This document shows, piece after piece, positions 15,313-23,727 of a stretch of DNA of 43,577 nt (position 1 is the first letter of the stretch; each line of letters opens with the position of its first letter). The translations under genes were made by a program, and so were the position numbers. The notes under the pieces are model-generated. The model saw only the letters and a list, made by a program, of their open reading frames with translations, was not told where the DNA came from and did not search any database. Source of the stretch: Armatimonadota bacterium. GTDB lineage: Bacteria; Sysuimicrobiota; Sysuimicrobiia; Sysuimicrobiales; Humicultoraceae. The stretch lies in the NCBI GenBank assembly GCA_031081585.1, contig JAVHLY010000025.1, positions 1 through 43,577 of the forward strand, written 5' to 3'.

Positions 15313-16209
15313 TCAGGTCCGCAGCCGGGGGTCCAGCGCGTCCCGCAGCGCGTCGCCGAAGATGTTGAAGGCCAGTACGGCGACGCTGATGGCCAGCCCG
15401 GGGAAGATCGCCATCCAGGGGGCGCGGGTGGCGAAGTCCACCGCCGCCCCGCGCAGCATCAGCCCCCAGGCGGGCGTGGGCTCCGAGACGCCCAGCCCCA
15501 GGAAGGAGAGAGAAGCCTCCAGCAGGATGGCCTGGCCGAGGAAGGAGGTGAGCATGACGAGGTAGGGGGCGACGACGTTGGGGGCCATGTGGCGGAAGAT
15601 GATCCGCAGGTGGCCCGCGCCGATGGCTCGCGCCGCTTCGACGTACACCGTCTCCCGGACGCTGAGGGCGCTGGCGCGGACCACCCGCTCCGCCCGCGGG
15701 ATGAAGGAGAGGGCGATGGCCAGGATGAGCTTGTCGGTCCCCACCCCGATGATGGCCACGATGGCCAGCGCCAGGATGATGATGGGGAAGGAGATCATGA
15801 TGTCCACCAGCCGCTGCACCGCCAGGTCGGTCCACCCGCCGAAGTAGGCGCTGGCCACGCCGATCACGGCACCCACGGTGGCGCCGAGGACGGAGGCACC
15901 GAAGCCCACGATCATCGCCGTGCGCGCGCCGTAGATGATGCGGCTGAGCACGTCCCGGCCGAAGGCGTCGGTGCCGAACCAGTGGGCCGGGCCGGGCGGC
16001 TGGAACATGTTGGCGAAGTCGTTGGCCACGGGGTTGTAGGGGGCCACCCAGGCGGCGCCAATCCCCATGAGGAGCATGCCGAGGATCACCGCTCCGCCCG
16101 CCGCCCCCAGGGGGTAGCGTCGCAGGAAACGCCCGACGGGGTGGGCCGGCCGGCGGGCGGCGACCCCGCCGACCGCCACCACGCGCTCCAAGACCGTCTC
16201 GCGCGCCAT
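15313..16209 (-). CDS. Dipeptide/oligopeptide-type ABC permease (DppC/OppC family), 298 aa
   Basis: This is the second permease subunit of a family-5 peptide/nickel importer. It shows the N-terminal OppC signature helix, the HWFGTDAFGRDVLSRIIYGARTAM motif (about 77-99) and the EAA loop RAIGAGHLRIIFRHMAPNV, which contacts the ATPase, followed by the conserved LEASLSFLGLGVSEPTPAWG. About six membrane segments are visible. It lies 4 bases after the first permease and 28 bases before the AfsR-like regulator. No ATPase gene (DppD/DppF) is present nearby, so the transporter must borrow one encoded elsewhere. Confidence 0.9.
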   Translation of the reverse strand: MARETVLERVVAVGGVAARRPAHPVGRFLRRYPLGAAGGAVILGMLLMGIGAAWVAPYNPVANDFANMFQPPGPAHWFGTDAFGRDVLSRIIYGARTAMIVGFGASVLGATVGAVIGVASAYFGGWTDLAVQRLVDIMISFPIIILALAIVAIIGVGTDKLILAIALSFIPRAERVVRASALSVRETVYVEAARAIGAGHLRIIFRHMAPNVVAPYLVMLTSFLGQAILLEASLSFLGLGVSEPTPAWGLMLRGAAVDFATRAPWMAIFPGLAISVAVLAFNIFGDALRDALDPRLRT

Positions 16210-16213
16210 GCCC

Positions 16214-17167
16214 CTACCCGAACGTGATGCGGGGGTCCAGCCAGGCGTAGAGCAGGTCGGTGAGGAAGTTCACCAGGATGTAGGCGGAGGCGACCAGCAG
16301 CATCAGCCCCTGGATGAGCGTGTAGTCGCGCTGGCTGATGGCGTCGACGATGAGCTTGCCCACCCCGTTGAGGTTGAAGACCTGCTCGGTGACGACCAGG
16401 CCGCCGATGAGGAAGGCGAACTCCAGCCCGATGACCGTCACCACCGGTAGCAACGCGTTGCGCAGGGCGTGGCGGCGCAGGATCACCCGCCGCTCCAGCC
16501 CCTTGGCCCAGGCCGTGCGCACGTAGTCCTCCCGCAGCACGTCCAGCAGTGCCGAGCGCGTCATGCGCGTGGCCACCGCGGAGTAGCGGTAGCCCACCGC
16601 CAGCGCTGGCCAGATCAGCTGGGCCAGGTTGGCCCGCAGGTCCACCCAGGGCGGGGTGTAGGTGAGCGGGGGGAGGTAGTGGAAGACGGTGAGCAGGAAG
16701 AGGATGAGCAGGATCCCCAGCCAGAAGGACGGGACGGCCAGGCCGGCCACGCTGAAGACCTGGACGGCGTGGTCGATCCAGCGCCCGCGGTAGACGGCGG
16801 CCAGCGTCCCCAGGGGGATGGCCACGGCCACGGCCACCACCGTGGCCATGACGGCGAGCTGCAGGGTGAGCGGCAGCCGGATGGCGATCTCCCGTGCCAC
16901 CGGCGCCCCCGACCACATCGAGGTCCCCAGGTCGAAGCGGACCAGCCCCATCAGGTAGTCGACGAACTGCGCCCACATGGGCTTGTCCAGGCCCAGCCGG
17001 GCCCGCTCCGCCTCCAGCACGCCCGGGGTGATGTACGAGCCGCCCAGCACCAGTCGCAGGGCCACGATGTCCCCCGGGACCACGCGCATGATGACGAAGA
17101 TGAGCACCGCCACCGTGACGAGGGTGGGGACGATGAGCAGCAGCCGCGTGAGGATGTAGCGCGTCAC
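16214..17167 (-). CDS. Dipeptide/oligopeptide-type ABC permease (DppB/OppB family), 317 aa
   Basis: The N-terminal helix and VIMRVVPGDIVALRLVLGG region are typical of DppB/OppB, as are LGLDKPMWAQFVDYLMGLVRFDLGTSM (about 58-84) and the EAA loop YVRTAWAKGLERRVILRRHALRNALLPVVT. The C-terminus has the usual EQVFNLNGVGKLIVDAISQRDY and LLYAWLDPRI. It is of standard length and has about six membrane helices. It begins with GTG and follows the binding-protein gene by 57 bases. Together with the downstream permease it forms the membrane channel. Confidence 0.9.
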   Translation of the reverse strand: MTRYILTRLLLIVPTLVTVAVLIFVIMRVVPGDIVALRLVLGGSYITPGVLEAERARLGLDKPMWAQFVDYLMGLVRFDLGTSMWSGAPVAREIAIRLPLTLQLAVMATVVAVAVAIPLGTLAAVYRGRWIDHAVQVFSVAGLAVPSFWLGILLILFLLTVFHYLPPLTYTPPWVDLRANLAQLIWPALAVGYRYSAVATRMTRSALLDVLREDYVRTAWAKGLERRVILRRHALRNALLPVVTVIGLEFAFLIGGLVVTEQVFNLNGVGKLIVDAISQRDYTLIQGLMLLVASAYILVNFLTDLLYAWLDPRITFG

Positions 17168-17224
17168 GTCGTCAGCGCCGCCGGCGGGCGGCGCCCCGCC
17201 ACCCCCGGGGACGGCACGCGCACG

Positions 17225-18835
17225 TTACGGCGAGAGCCAGTAGACCTCCAGGTCCGGCTCGACGTAGTGGTTCGTGGTGGTCTTGTACCCTTGCAGCGTC
17301 CGCCAGTACGGGATGATGCGCCACCACCACAGGACGTACATCACGTAGGCCTGCTCGTCCAGCAGCCGCCGCTCGAACTGCCGGATGATGCGGGTCCGCT
17401 CCGCCCGGTCCGTCGTCCGGCTCTGGCGGAAGTACCAGGCGTCGAGCTGCCGGTCGATGTACCCGCCGTAGTTGAGCGGGCTCACGTCGGCGGAGAGGAA
17501 CTTCACCAGCTGCACGTCGGGGTCGTCGATGAAGTCGCAGGCGAAGTCCACCGTGGCCTCGTAGTTCCCGGCGCGCTGGTCGGCCAGGTAGCGCGCCGTC
17601 TCCTGCTGCTCGTGGCGCACGTTCAGCCCGATCTGCCGCCACTGGTCCACCAGGTAGACCCCCACGGGCTCGTACGGCATCTGGATGCTGCGGTTCTTCA
17701 GGGTGAAGCTGAAGCCCTCGGGCACGCCGGCTTCGCGGAGGAGCTGGCGGGCCTGCTGCCGGGCTGCGGTGATGTTCCGCCCGTAGCCGGCCAGCCGCAT
17801 CAGCTCGGCCTGGGACATGGCGTACTCCGAGCCCGGGCGCATCACCGCGCCCACCGGGCGGACCAGGGCGATCTGGGACAGCGCCTGCGAGCCGCCCCAG
17901 CGGTCCACCGCCAGGGTGAGGGCCCGGCGCACCCGCGCGTCGTCGAAGGGCTTGCGCCGCGTGTTGAAGACCACGATGAGGTTGCAGTTCCAGGGCTGCT
18001 CCTGCACGGCGATGCGGTCCCCCAGGGTCCGCACCAGGTCGTCCCGCTCCGCCGGCGAGACGCCGCGGAACTCGATCAGGGCCTGGCCGCTCTTCAGGGC
18101 CGCCATCATCGCCGAGCGGCTGCCGATGAACAGCGCGCGGAAGCCGTCCAGGTAGGGCAGGCCGGGCTTGAAGTACTCGTCGTTGCGCCGCCCGACCCAG
18201 TGGGAGCCGCGCACGTACTCGACGAAGCGGAACGGCCCGGTGCCCATGATGTTGCGCTCGTACCAGCGCGGGTCGCGCTCGAGGATCTCCGCCTTGTAGA
18301 CGAAGTTGAACGGCGACGCCAGCTTCTCCACGAACCCCGGGGAGGCGAACTTCAGCCGGAAGACCACCGTCTGGGCGTCGGGGGCCTCGACGCGCTGGAC
18401 CATGTGGTACATGGCCTGGCGCGCGCTGATGACCCCTTCCTTCGGGAAGATGATCTTGTCGTAGGTGGCCTGGATGTCGCGGGCCGTCAGCGGCGACCCG
18501 TCGTGCCAGCGCACGCCCTGACGGATCTTGAAGGTGTACGTGCGTCCGTCGCGGGAGACGGTCCACGACTCGGCCAGGTCGCCGACGACCTTGGGGAAGT
18601 TCTGGGTGTCGAACTTCACCAGGTAGTTGTAGTGGGGCTTCACCGGGTGGAGCATAGCGAAGGTCGTCTCCCGGTGGCCGTCAAAGGATGGAGGTTCTGC
18701 CGACACGATGTAGACGAGCGTACCGCCGCGCCGCGGCTGCTGGGCGGTGGCCAGTGCCGGGAGCAGCACCAGCGCCCCGATGAGCCACACCAGACCCACA
18801 GACCGGACCACTCTCCAGAGCCGACCGGTCGACAC
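17225..18835 (-). CDS. Family-5 extracellular substrate-binding protein of the peptide-type importer, 536 aa
   Basis: GTG 18835 was chosen because GGGAGGTGGAGG lies just upstream; an ATG 39 bases earlier would cover the ribosome site. A signal peptide (LVWLIGALVLLPALATA, cleaved near residue 30) precedes RRGGTLVYIVSAEPPSFDGH. The family motif LAESWTVSRDGRTYTFKIRQGVRWHDGSPLTARDI (SBP_bac_5, PF00496) is unmistakable, as is RALTLAVDRWG. There is no lipobox Cys, so it is a free or differently anchored binding protein. The family binds peptides, nickel or glycosides; the ligand is not predictable. It leads an operon with two permeases and perhaps the AfsR-like regulator. Confidence 0.9.
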   Translation of the reverse strand: MSTGRLWRVVRSVGLVWLIGALVLLPALATAQQPRRGGTLVYIVSAEPPSFDGHRETTFAMLHPVKPHYNYLVKFDTQNFPKVVGDLAESWTVSRDGRTYTFKIRQGVRWHDGSPLTARDIQATYDKIIFPKEGVISARQAMYHMVQRVEAPDAQTVVFRLKFASPGFVEKLASPFNFVYKAEILERDPRWYERNIMGTGPFRFVEYVRGSHWVGRRNDEYFKPGLPYLDGFRALFIGSRSAMMAALKSGQALIEFRGVSPAERDDLVRTLGDRIAVQEQPWNCNLIVVFNTRRKPFDDARVRRALTLAVDRWGGSQALSQIALVRPVGAVMRPGSEYAMSQAELMRLAGYGRNITAARQQARQLLREAGVPEGFSFTLKNRSIQMPYEPVGVYLVDQWRQIGLNVRHEQQETARYLADQRAGNYEATVDFACDFIDDPDVQLVKFLSADVSPLNYGGYIDRQLDAWYFRQSRTTDRAERTRIIRQFERRLLDEQAYVMYVLWWWRIIPYWRTLQGYKTTTNHYVEPDLEVYWLSP

Positions 18836-18862
18836 GCGCTCCTCCACCTCCCGTGGGCGAGA

Positions 18863-18871
18863 AGTATAATA
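18863..18871 (-). promoter_or_regulatory. -10-like box of the importer operon
   Basis: The minus strand reads TATTATACT, an AT island in very GC-rich DNA, ending 28 bases before the GTG start and just ahead of the ribosome site. A -35 match is weak. It is the best promoter candidate for the binding protein-permease operon. Confidence 0.4.
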
Positions 18872-18948
18872 CAATTCGCCTTCGACCGTGGGCCTTCCTT
18901 GCCCGTCCGACCGCGCCGCCGGCCTTCAGGGACGGGCCGGGCGCGCGG

Positions 18949-20745
18949 TTACGCCTCCAGACGGTCGAGCAGCTCGAGCCAGCGCTCCCGGCCGCCGGCG
19001 GGCGGGCGCCAGTCCAGGTCGATGACACGGGCCCCCTGACGCGCCAGGCTCTCCGCAAAGAGGCCGAGGCCCACGTTCACCACGGCCGGCGGGCCCTGGA
19101 GCAGCGTGCGCAGCGGACCCGGGTCGGGCGGAGGGACCGCCCCCTCGGGCACGGCCAGGCGGGTGACCTCGCGCGTCCCGTCCCGGACGCCGCGCTGCCG
19201 GAGGAGCTGGCCCGCCGCGTGGGCCGCCAGGGCGGCGGCGTCCAGCACGTGCATCCCTGCCTCCCGCAGGGCCGCCGTCTGGGCTTCCGCATCCTGCGGG
19301 TCCAGCTCGGTCCCGCACACGCTCCCGAGCACGCACAGGGTCCGCCCGCTGCGGCGGGCCTCCTCCCGGGCCTGAGCTATCGCGGGGCCCAGCCGGGCGG
19401 CGGGATCGGGCTCGACCGCATCCCCGAGGACCACGTCGAGGAGGAGCACCGCGACGGCGGGGTCGGCGGCCTCCGCGGCCAGGCGCTGCAGGCGTAGCGT
19501 AGGGTCGAGCAGAGGGTGCAGCCGGCCCTGGGTGAACTCGTCCGCCCCCAGGTCGAGGAGGGTGTGCTCGACGGCCGGGCCGGTGCCGGGGAGGGCATCC
19601 GCCGGGTCCAGGGGGGCGTTGGAGCGCACGCGGCCGACGTAGGTGCGCAGGACCGCCTGCGCCTCGGCGCACAGCGTCCCGCCGCTGTAGAGGCCGCGCA
19701 CGAAGCGCTGCCCTGACGCCAGCCGTGCGGCCTCGGCCCGGAGCGGCTCGGGGAGCGACCCGGCCTCTGCCTCCGCGTCGGCGGGGGGCGCCTCCCGCAC
19801 CCCCGCGCCCTCGGCGAGGAGCACGGCGCGCCGGGCGGCCCCGGCCAGCGTGCGCGCGCCGGAGACGGTGCCGCTGTCGGCCACTTCCGCCCCCACGAAC
19901 ACCGCGACCACCGGCTTGCCGGTCCCCCGCGCCGCTGCCAGGACCCGCTCCGCCACCGTCGGGTCGGGAGGCTTGCTCACGAGGACGATGACCCGGGTGG
20001 CCGGGTCGTCAGCCAGGAGGCCCAGCGCCCGGACCATCGTGGCCCCGCCCACGGCACCGCTCACGTCGCGCCCGCCGGTGCCGATAGCCTGGCTCACGCC
20101 GCTGCCCCAGCGGTGCACCAGGCTGGCCACTTCCTGCAGGCCCGTGCCGGATGCGGCCACGATCCCCACCGGTCCCCGCCGCACCCGGTTGGCGAACCCC
20201 AGGCCCACGCCCCCGAGGAGGGCGGTGCCGCAGTCGGGGCCCATGACCAGCAGTCCCCGCTCCGCCGCCTCGCGCTTGAGCGCCACTTCCTCCTCGAGGG
20301 GGACGTTGTCACTGAAGAGGAAGACGTGCAGCCCTTCGCGCAGCGCCTCGCGCGCCACGCCGGCGGCGAAGCGCCCCGGCACGGAGACGGCCGCCACCGT
20401 GGCCTGCGGCAGCAGCCGCCGGGCCGCGGCCAGGGTGCGGGGACGGTAGGCGTCCCCGCCTGCCGACGCGCGCGGGCGGCTCAGCAGCGTCTGCGCCTCC
20501 GCCAGTGCCCGGGCGGCCGCCTCCTCGGAGACCGCCCGCACGGCGATCACCAGGTCGTCGGGCCCGGCCGTCGAGGCCTCGGGGGTGAGCAGGCCGGCCT
20601 GCTGCAACAACGCCTTGTTGGCCTCGGTGGCCAGCACGAGCCCGGCCTCCTCGACGCCGGCCTGCCGGCGGACCTCCTGCTGGACCCGCATGAGGGTGAC
20701 CGAGTCGGCGTAGGCGCTGTGCCGGACGACGCTGCGGACGACCAC
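18949..20745 (-). CDS. fdrA: FdrA family acyl-CoA synthetase-like protein, 598 aa
   Basis: FdrA-type proteins resemble the succinyl-CoA synthetase alpha subunit. The E. coli member belongs to the allantoin/oxamate carbamoyltransferase locus. Here SAYADSVTLMRVQQEV and EANKALLQQAGLL match the family N-terminus, and a CoA-binding Rossmann domain shows GPVGIVAASGTGLQEVASL, GVSQAIGTGGRD, VGGATMVRAL and VLVSKPP (about 245-335). The C-terminal CoA-ligase half has LLDLGADEFTQGRLHPLLDP and LLLDVVLGDAVEPDP. GTG 20745 matches the family start and avoids overlap with the divergent gene. It lacks the usual companions (DUF1116, DUF2877, carbamate kinase), so the pathway is unclear. Confidence 0.8.
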   Translation of the reverse strand: MVVRSVVRHSAYADSVTLMRVQQEVRRQAGVEEAGLVLATEANKALLQQAGLLTPEASTAGPDDLVIAVRAVSEEAAARALAEAQTLLSRPRASAGGDAYRPRTLAAARRLLPQATVAAVSVPGRFAAGVAREALREGLHVFLFSDNVPLEEEVALKREAAERGLLVMGPDCGTALLGGVGLGFANRVRRGPVGIVAASGTGLQEVASLVHRWGSGVSQAIGTGGRDVSGAVGGATMVRALGLLADDPATRVIVLVSKPPDPTVAERVLAAARGTGKPVVAVFVGAEVADSGTVSGARTLAGAARRAVLLAEGAGVREAPPADAEAEAGSLPEPLRAEAARLASGQRFVRGLYSGGTLCAEAQAVLRTYVGRVRSNAPLDPADALPGTGPAVEHTLLDLGADEFTQGRLHPLLDPTLRLQRLAAEAADPAVAVLLLDVVLGDAVEPDPAARLGPAIAQAREEARRSGRTLCVLGSVCGTELDPQDAEAQTAALREAGMHVLDAAALAAHAAGQLLRQRGVRDGTREVTRLAVPEGAVPPPDPGPLRTLLQGPPAVVNVGLGLFAESLARQGARVIDLDWRPPAGGRERWLELLDRLEA

Positions 20746-20770
20746 GGAGGTTATACTACCGGGAGGAGCG
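20746..20770. promoter_or_regulatory. 25-bp divergent promoter between FdrA and DUF3105 genes
   Basis: The whole gap is 25 bases. On the minus strand TAGTAT ends 7 bases before the FdrA GTG, with CCTCC rather than a ribosome site between, the geometry of a leaderless TANNNT promoter. On the plus strand the same island reads TATACT and is followed by GGGAGGAG before ATG 20771. Confidence 0.45.
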
Positions 20771-21355
20771 ATGGCGAAGAAGGATGCGCGCAAGGCAGAG
20801 GAGCGGCGCCGACGACGGGAGGAACGCCGGGCGGCGGAACGGGCCGCGGCGGCGCGCCGGCGACGTGTGCAGGCGCTGACCTGGGGCGGCGGCACCGTCC
20901 TCCTCATCGCCCTGCTGGCCTGGGTGGCCACCGGCTCGCTGCGCACGCCCTACCGCGTCCCCACGGTGCCGCCCTCCCACATCGCCCCAGGGACGCGGGC
21001 GACCGGGTATGCGACGAACCCGCCGACCTCCGGCCCTCACTGGCCCACCACTGCGCCCTGGGGAGTCCACACCGAGGTCCTGCCGGACGAGTTGCTGGTC
21101 CACAACCTGGAGCACGGCGGGGTGTGGATCTCCTACCGCAACCGCGACGACCGGGCGCTCGCCGACCGGCTGACGGCCATCGCCGGCCGCTACCGCACGA
21201 AGGTCATCGTGACGCCGCGGCCGGCAAACGACGTCCCCATCGCCCTGGCTGCCTGGGGGCGGCTCCTGAAGCTGCAGGCCTTCGACGAGGCGACCATCGT
21301 GCGGTTCATCGACGCCCACCGGGGCCGGGTGGGCCCCGAGCGCAACGCCCCCTAG
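20771..21355 (+). CDS. DUF3105 membrane-anchored protein, 194 aa
   Basis: A highly basic, Arg/Ala-rich cytoplasmic tail (1-35) is followed by one membrane helix (about 37-56) and an extracytoplasmic DUF3105 domain. That domain carries the family motifs YATNPPTSGPHWP, LVHNLEHGGVWISY and the His/Glu residues likely to bind a ligand or metal. Function is unknown for the family. The ribosome site GGGAGGAG precedes the ATG. It is divergent from the FdrA gene and convergent with the S41 protease, so it is probably monocistronic. Confidence 0.85.
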   Translation: MAKKDARKAEERRRRREERRAAERAAAARRRRVQALTWGGGTVLLIALLAWVATGSLRTPYRVPTVPPSHIAPGTRATGYATNPPTSGPHWPTTAPWGVHTEVLPDELLVHNLEHGGVWISYRNRDDRALADRLTAIAGRYRTKVIVTPRPANDVPIALAAWGRLLKLQAFDEATIVRFIDAHRGRVGPERNAP

Positions 21356-21369
21356 CGGTGCGACGGAGG

Positions 21370-22809
21370 TCAGAAGCCCGACGCCCAGGCCAGGGCGGCG
21401 GGCGGGGAGCGGCGGCTGTGGGCCACGCCGCGCACCAGGTCGCTCACCAGCATGACCGCGCGCTGCAGCTGGGCGTCATTGGGGGTGCCCGCCACCGCCA
21501 TCCCCAAGGGCACGACCAGGTCGGGTACCAGCCCGCGCCCGCTGATGTCGCGCCCGCTGCGGGTCAGGTAGCGGGCCACGGTCAGCCGCAGGGCGCTGCC
21601 GTCGGGAAACTCGTAGACGAGCTGGATCGTGGCCTTCCCGAACGTCGTCTCCCCGACCAGGCGGATCCCCGCGTCCTGCAGCGCCCCCGCCACGACCTCC
21701 GAGGCGCTGGCGCTGCCCCGGTTCACCAGCACGGCCACGGCGCGGGTGAACTTGGGCTGGCGCGGGCGGACGGTATAGGTGCGCGAGCTCGTGCGCTCCT
21801 GGACGGTGATCACGATGCCGTCGTCGAGGAAGTAGCTGGCCACGTCCACCGATTCGTTCAGCAGCCCGCCGGGGTTGTCGCGCAGGTCGAGGACGATCCC
21901 CCGCGCCCCCTCGGCTCGCAGCGCCGTCAGGGCCTGCCCCAGTTCCTGCGCCACCCCCCGCCGGAACTGCGTCAGGCGCACGTACCCGACCGCCGGGGCG
22001 ACCAGCCGGGCCGTGAGCGTCCGCTGCCGGATGCGGGCGCGCGTGATCGAGACCACGACCTGGGTGCCGGTGGCGGGCCGCAGCAGCTGCAGCGTCACCA
22101 CCCCGCCTTCCTCCCCGGCGATGAGCGCCCGGACCTGCTCCAGCCCCAGCCCGGCGGTGGGCTGGCCGTTCACCGCCTCGATGACGTCCTCGGGCAGCAC
22201 ACCGGCCTGCGCGGCGGGCGACTCCTCCAGGACGCGGGCGATGACAACGCGGCCGTCCCGCTCCTCCAGCACCACGCCGATCCCCACGAACTCGCCGCTC
22301 TCGCTGCGGCTGAAGCGCGCCTGCTCGTCTGGGGTGAGGAAGACGGAGTTGGCCTCGCGCACCGCCGCCACCATGGCCTTGACGGCGGCGTAGGCCACCT
22401 CCATCGATCCGGCCGATCCCGCCGGCCCGCCCGAGAGCAGTGCGGTGGCCCGCTGCAGGCGCGCCAGCACCGCCTGGAGGTCCTGGTCGGGGTAGCCGGT
22501 GATGGGGATGTCGGCGAGCGGGGTGGCCACGCCCGCGGCCCGCAGCGCCGCGCGCATTCCTTCCACGGCGGCCTGCAGGAGAGCGGGGTAGGGCGGCGGA
22601 GCCAGCGCCTCTTCGGTGATGAGCTGGAAGACCTGAACCAGGAGCGCCGAGGGAGGCGGGAGCTGCCCAGCGGGCTGCGCGACGGCATCCGGGGGGCCCT
22701 GGGCCTGGAGGGCAGCCGCCGCGGTCAGGGCCGCCGTGGAGACGGTGCCGGGCGGGACCGCCCACCCCGCCACCAGGATGACCATCAGGGCAACCAGGGC
22801 TATCCGCAT
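21370..22809 (-). CDS. S41 family C-terminal processing protease (CtpA-like), 479 aa
   Basis: A secreted or membrane-anchored serine protease. A signal peptide (IALVALMVILVAGWAV) is followed by a helical N-terminal region, a PDZ domain (GIGVVLEERDGRVVIARVLEESPAAQAGVLPEDVIEAVNG) and the S41 core. The catalytic Ser is in VNRGSASASEVVAGALQD and the Lys in GETTFGKATIQ. LDLRDNPGGLLNESVDVASYFL is the conserved strand before them. Length is typical of CtpA. ATG 22809 is preferred because AAAGG lies 8 bases upstream. It follows the methyltransferase gene by 20 bases and is likely in its operon. Confidence 0.9.
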   Translation of the reverse strand: MRIALVALMVILVAGWAVPPGTVSTAALTAAAALQAQGPPDAVAQPAGQLPPPSALLVQVFQLITEEALAPPPYPALLQAAVEGMRAALRAAGVATPLADIPITGYPDQDLQAVLARLQRATALLSGGPAGSAGSMEVAYAAVKAMVAAVREANSVFLTPDEQARFSRSESGEFVGIGVVLEERDGRVVIARVLEESPAAQAGVLPEDVIEAVNGQPTAGLGLEQVRALIAGEEGGVVTLQLLRPATGTQVVVSITRARIRQRTLTARLVAPAVGYVRLTQFRRGVAQELGQALTALRAEGARGIVLDLRDNPGGLLNESVDVASYFLDDGIVITVQERTSSRTYTVRPRQPKFTRAVAVLVNRGSASASEVVAGALQDAGIRLVGETTFGKATIQLVYEFPDGSALRLTVARYLTRSGRDISGRGLVPDLVVPLGMAVAGTPNDAQLQRAVMLVSDLVRGVAHSRRSPPAALAWASGF

Positions 22810-22829
22810 CGCCTGCACCTTTGTCCCCT

Positions 22830-23546
22830 TCAGGCCTTCCGCTGTCCCGATCCTGTCTCTACAGCCGCTTGGACGGCCTCACCGGCGGCCCGGTTCCTCC
22901 GCAGGCACTCCCCTTCAGCCCGGAGCACCCGCCCCTCCACCTGCAGGACCCGGACACGGCCACGCGGGTTGAGTCGCCGTCCCCAGGACGTCTCGAGCGC
23001 CGGGGCGCCCCAGACCACGGACACCACGCGCAGCCCCGCGGCCTCCCAGGCGGCGGCCAAGTCGGGGCCCGCCGCCTCCGGCCCGCCTGGCACCACAGCC
23101 AGCGCCGAACGGTTCACCTCGGCCCGGACCTGCGCACCGGGTGCGCCCAACCTAACCATCCGGCGCAACTCCATCGCATCCTGCCCCAAGACCGTCCGCA
23201 GCAGCGACCCCCATGGGTAGGCGATGCGGATCTCGTCGGCCAGCGCATCCAACCCGGCTGGCAGCATCTCCAGCGCAGCCCGAATGAAGCAGGCGTTGGG
23301 CGCCCCTCCGCGGGGGACGGGACGTGCGGCCCTCCACGAGACCTCGCGGAGGGCGCGGACATCGGGGTCCACCGCCAGGGCCGCCCAAGTCGGATGTGTT
23401 CGGGCAAGACGGTAGGCCGCCCGACCGTCGCCCGCACCGAGATCCACCACCACGCGCTGGTAGGTCTGGGCCCACACCCGCAATGCAGCGGCGGGCACCC
23501 GCTCGAGGCGACGCCCGCACACAACATCCACGACATCTGGGACCAT
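22830..23546 (-). CDS. KamB/NpmA-like 16S rRNA (A1408-N1) methyltransferase, 238 aa
   Basis: Rossmann methyltransferase with SAM motif VVVDLGAGDGRAAYRLAR (about 32-49) and AVDPD. The signature of the Kmr family that methylates A1408 is present: PRGGAPNACFIRAALEMLP, then ADEIRIAYPWGSLLR with Trp112, and TSWGRRL with Trp188. In NpmA and KamB two Trp at these places sandwich the target base. In actinomycetes and plasmids such enzymes give kanamycin/apramycin resistance. In environmental genomes the family also includes chromosomal members of unproven activity. The ribosome site GGGAGGTGGAGC precedes ATG 23546. It is the first gene before the S41 protease. Confidence 0.75.
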   Translation of the reverse strand: MVPDVVDVVCGRRLERVPAAALRVWAQTYQRVVVDLGAGDGRAAYRLARTHPTWAALAVDPDVRALREVSWRAARPVPRGGAPNACFIRAALEMLPAGLDALADEIRIAYPWGSLLRTVLGQDAMELRRMVRLGAPGAQVRAEVNRSALAVVPGGPEAAGPDLAAAWEAAGLRVVSVVWGAPALETSWGRRLNPRGRVRVLQVEGRVLRAEGECLRRNRAAGEAVQAAVETGSGQRKA

Positions 23547-23656
23547 CGCTCCACCTCCCTGCGATCTCGTCGATCGGCAGGGAGGCCGGGCGGAGCGCGG
23601 GCGCGCGCCGCAGGAGTGTCAGGTGCTCACCGTCAGCCGAACGGCCTCATGGCAGC

Positions 23657-23685
23657 AGTATACTCCTGGGGGCGCCGTCTATACC
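23657..23685. promoter_or_regulatory. Candidate -10 boxes in a divergent intergenic region
   Basis: The 181-bp gap between the methyltransferase and the secreted-protein gene contains the self-complementary AGTATACT (23657-23664) and TATACC (23680-23685), the only AT-rich spots there. Both could serve as -10 elements, in one or both directions; no convincing -35 is seen. Confidence 0.3.
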
Positions 23686-23727
23686 CTCCCCCGTGGCGGG
23701 CAGGAAGATCGATGGAGGTGGTCGCCC

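Noticed and set aside
12490-16227. Long plus-strand open frame opposite the regulator and permease genes
   Set aside because: The sequence is Gln/Arg/Gly/His-rich, spans two unrelated minus-strand genes and has no domain or ribosome site.
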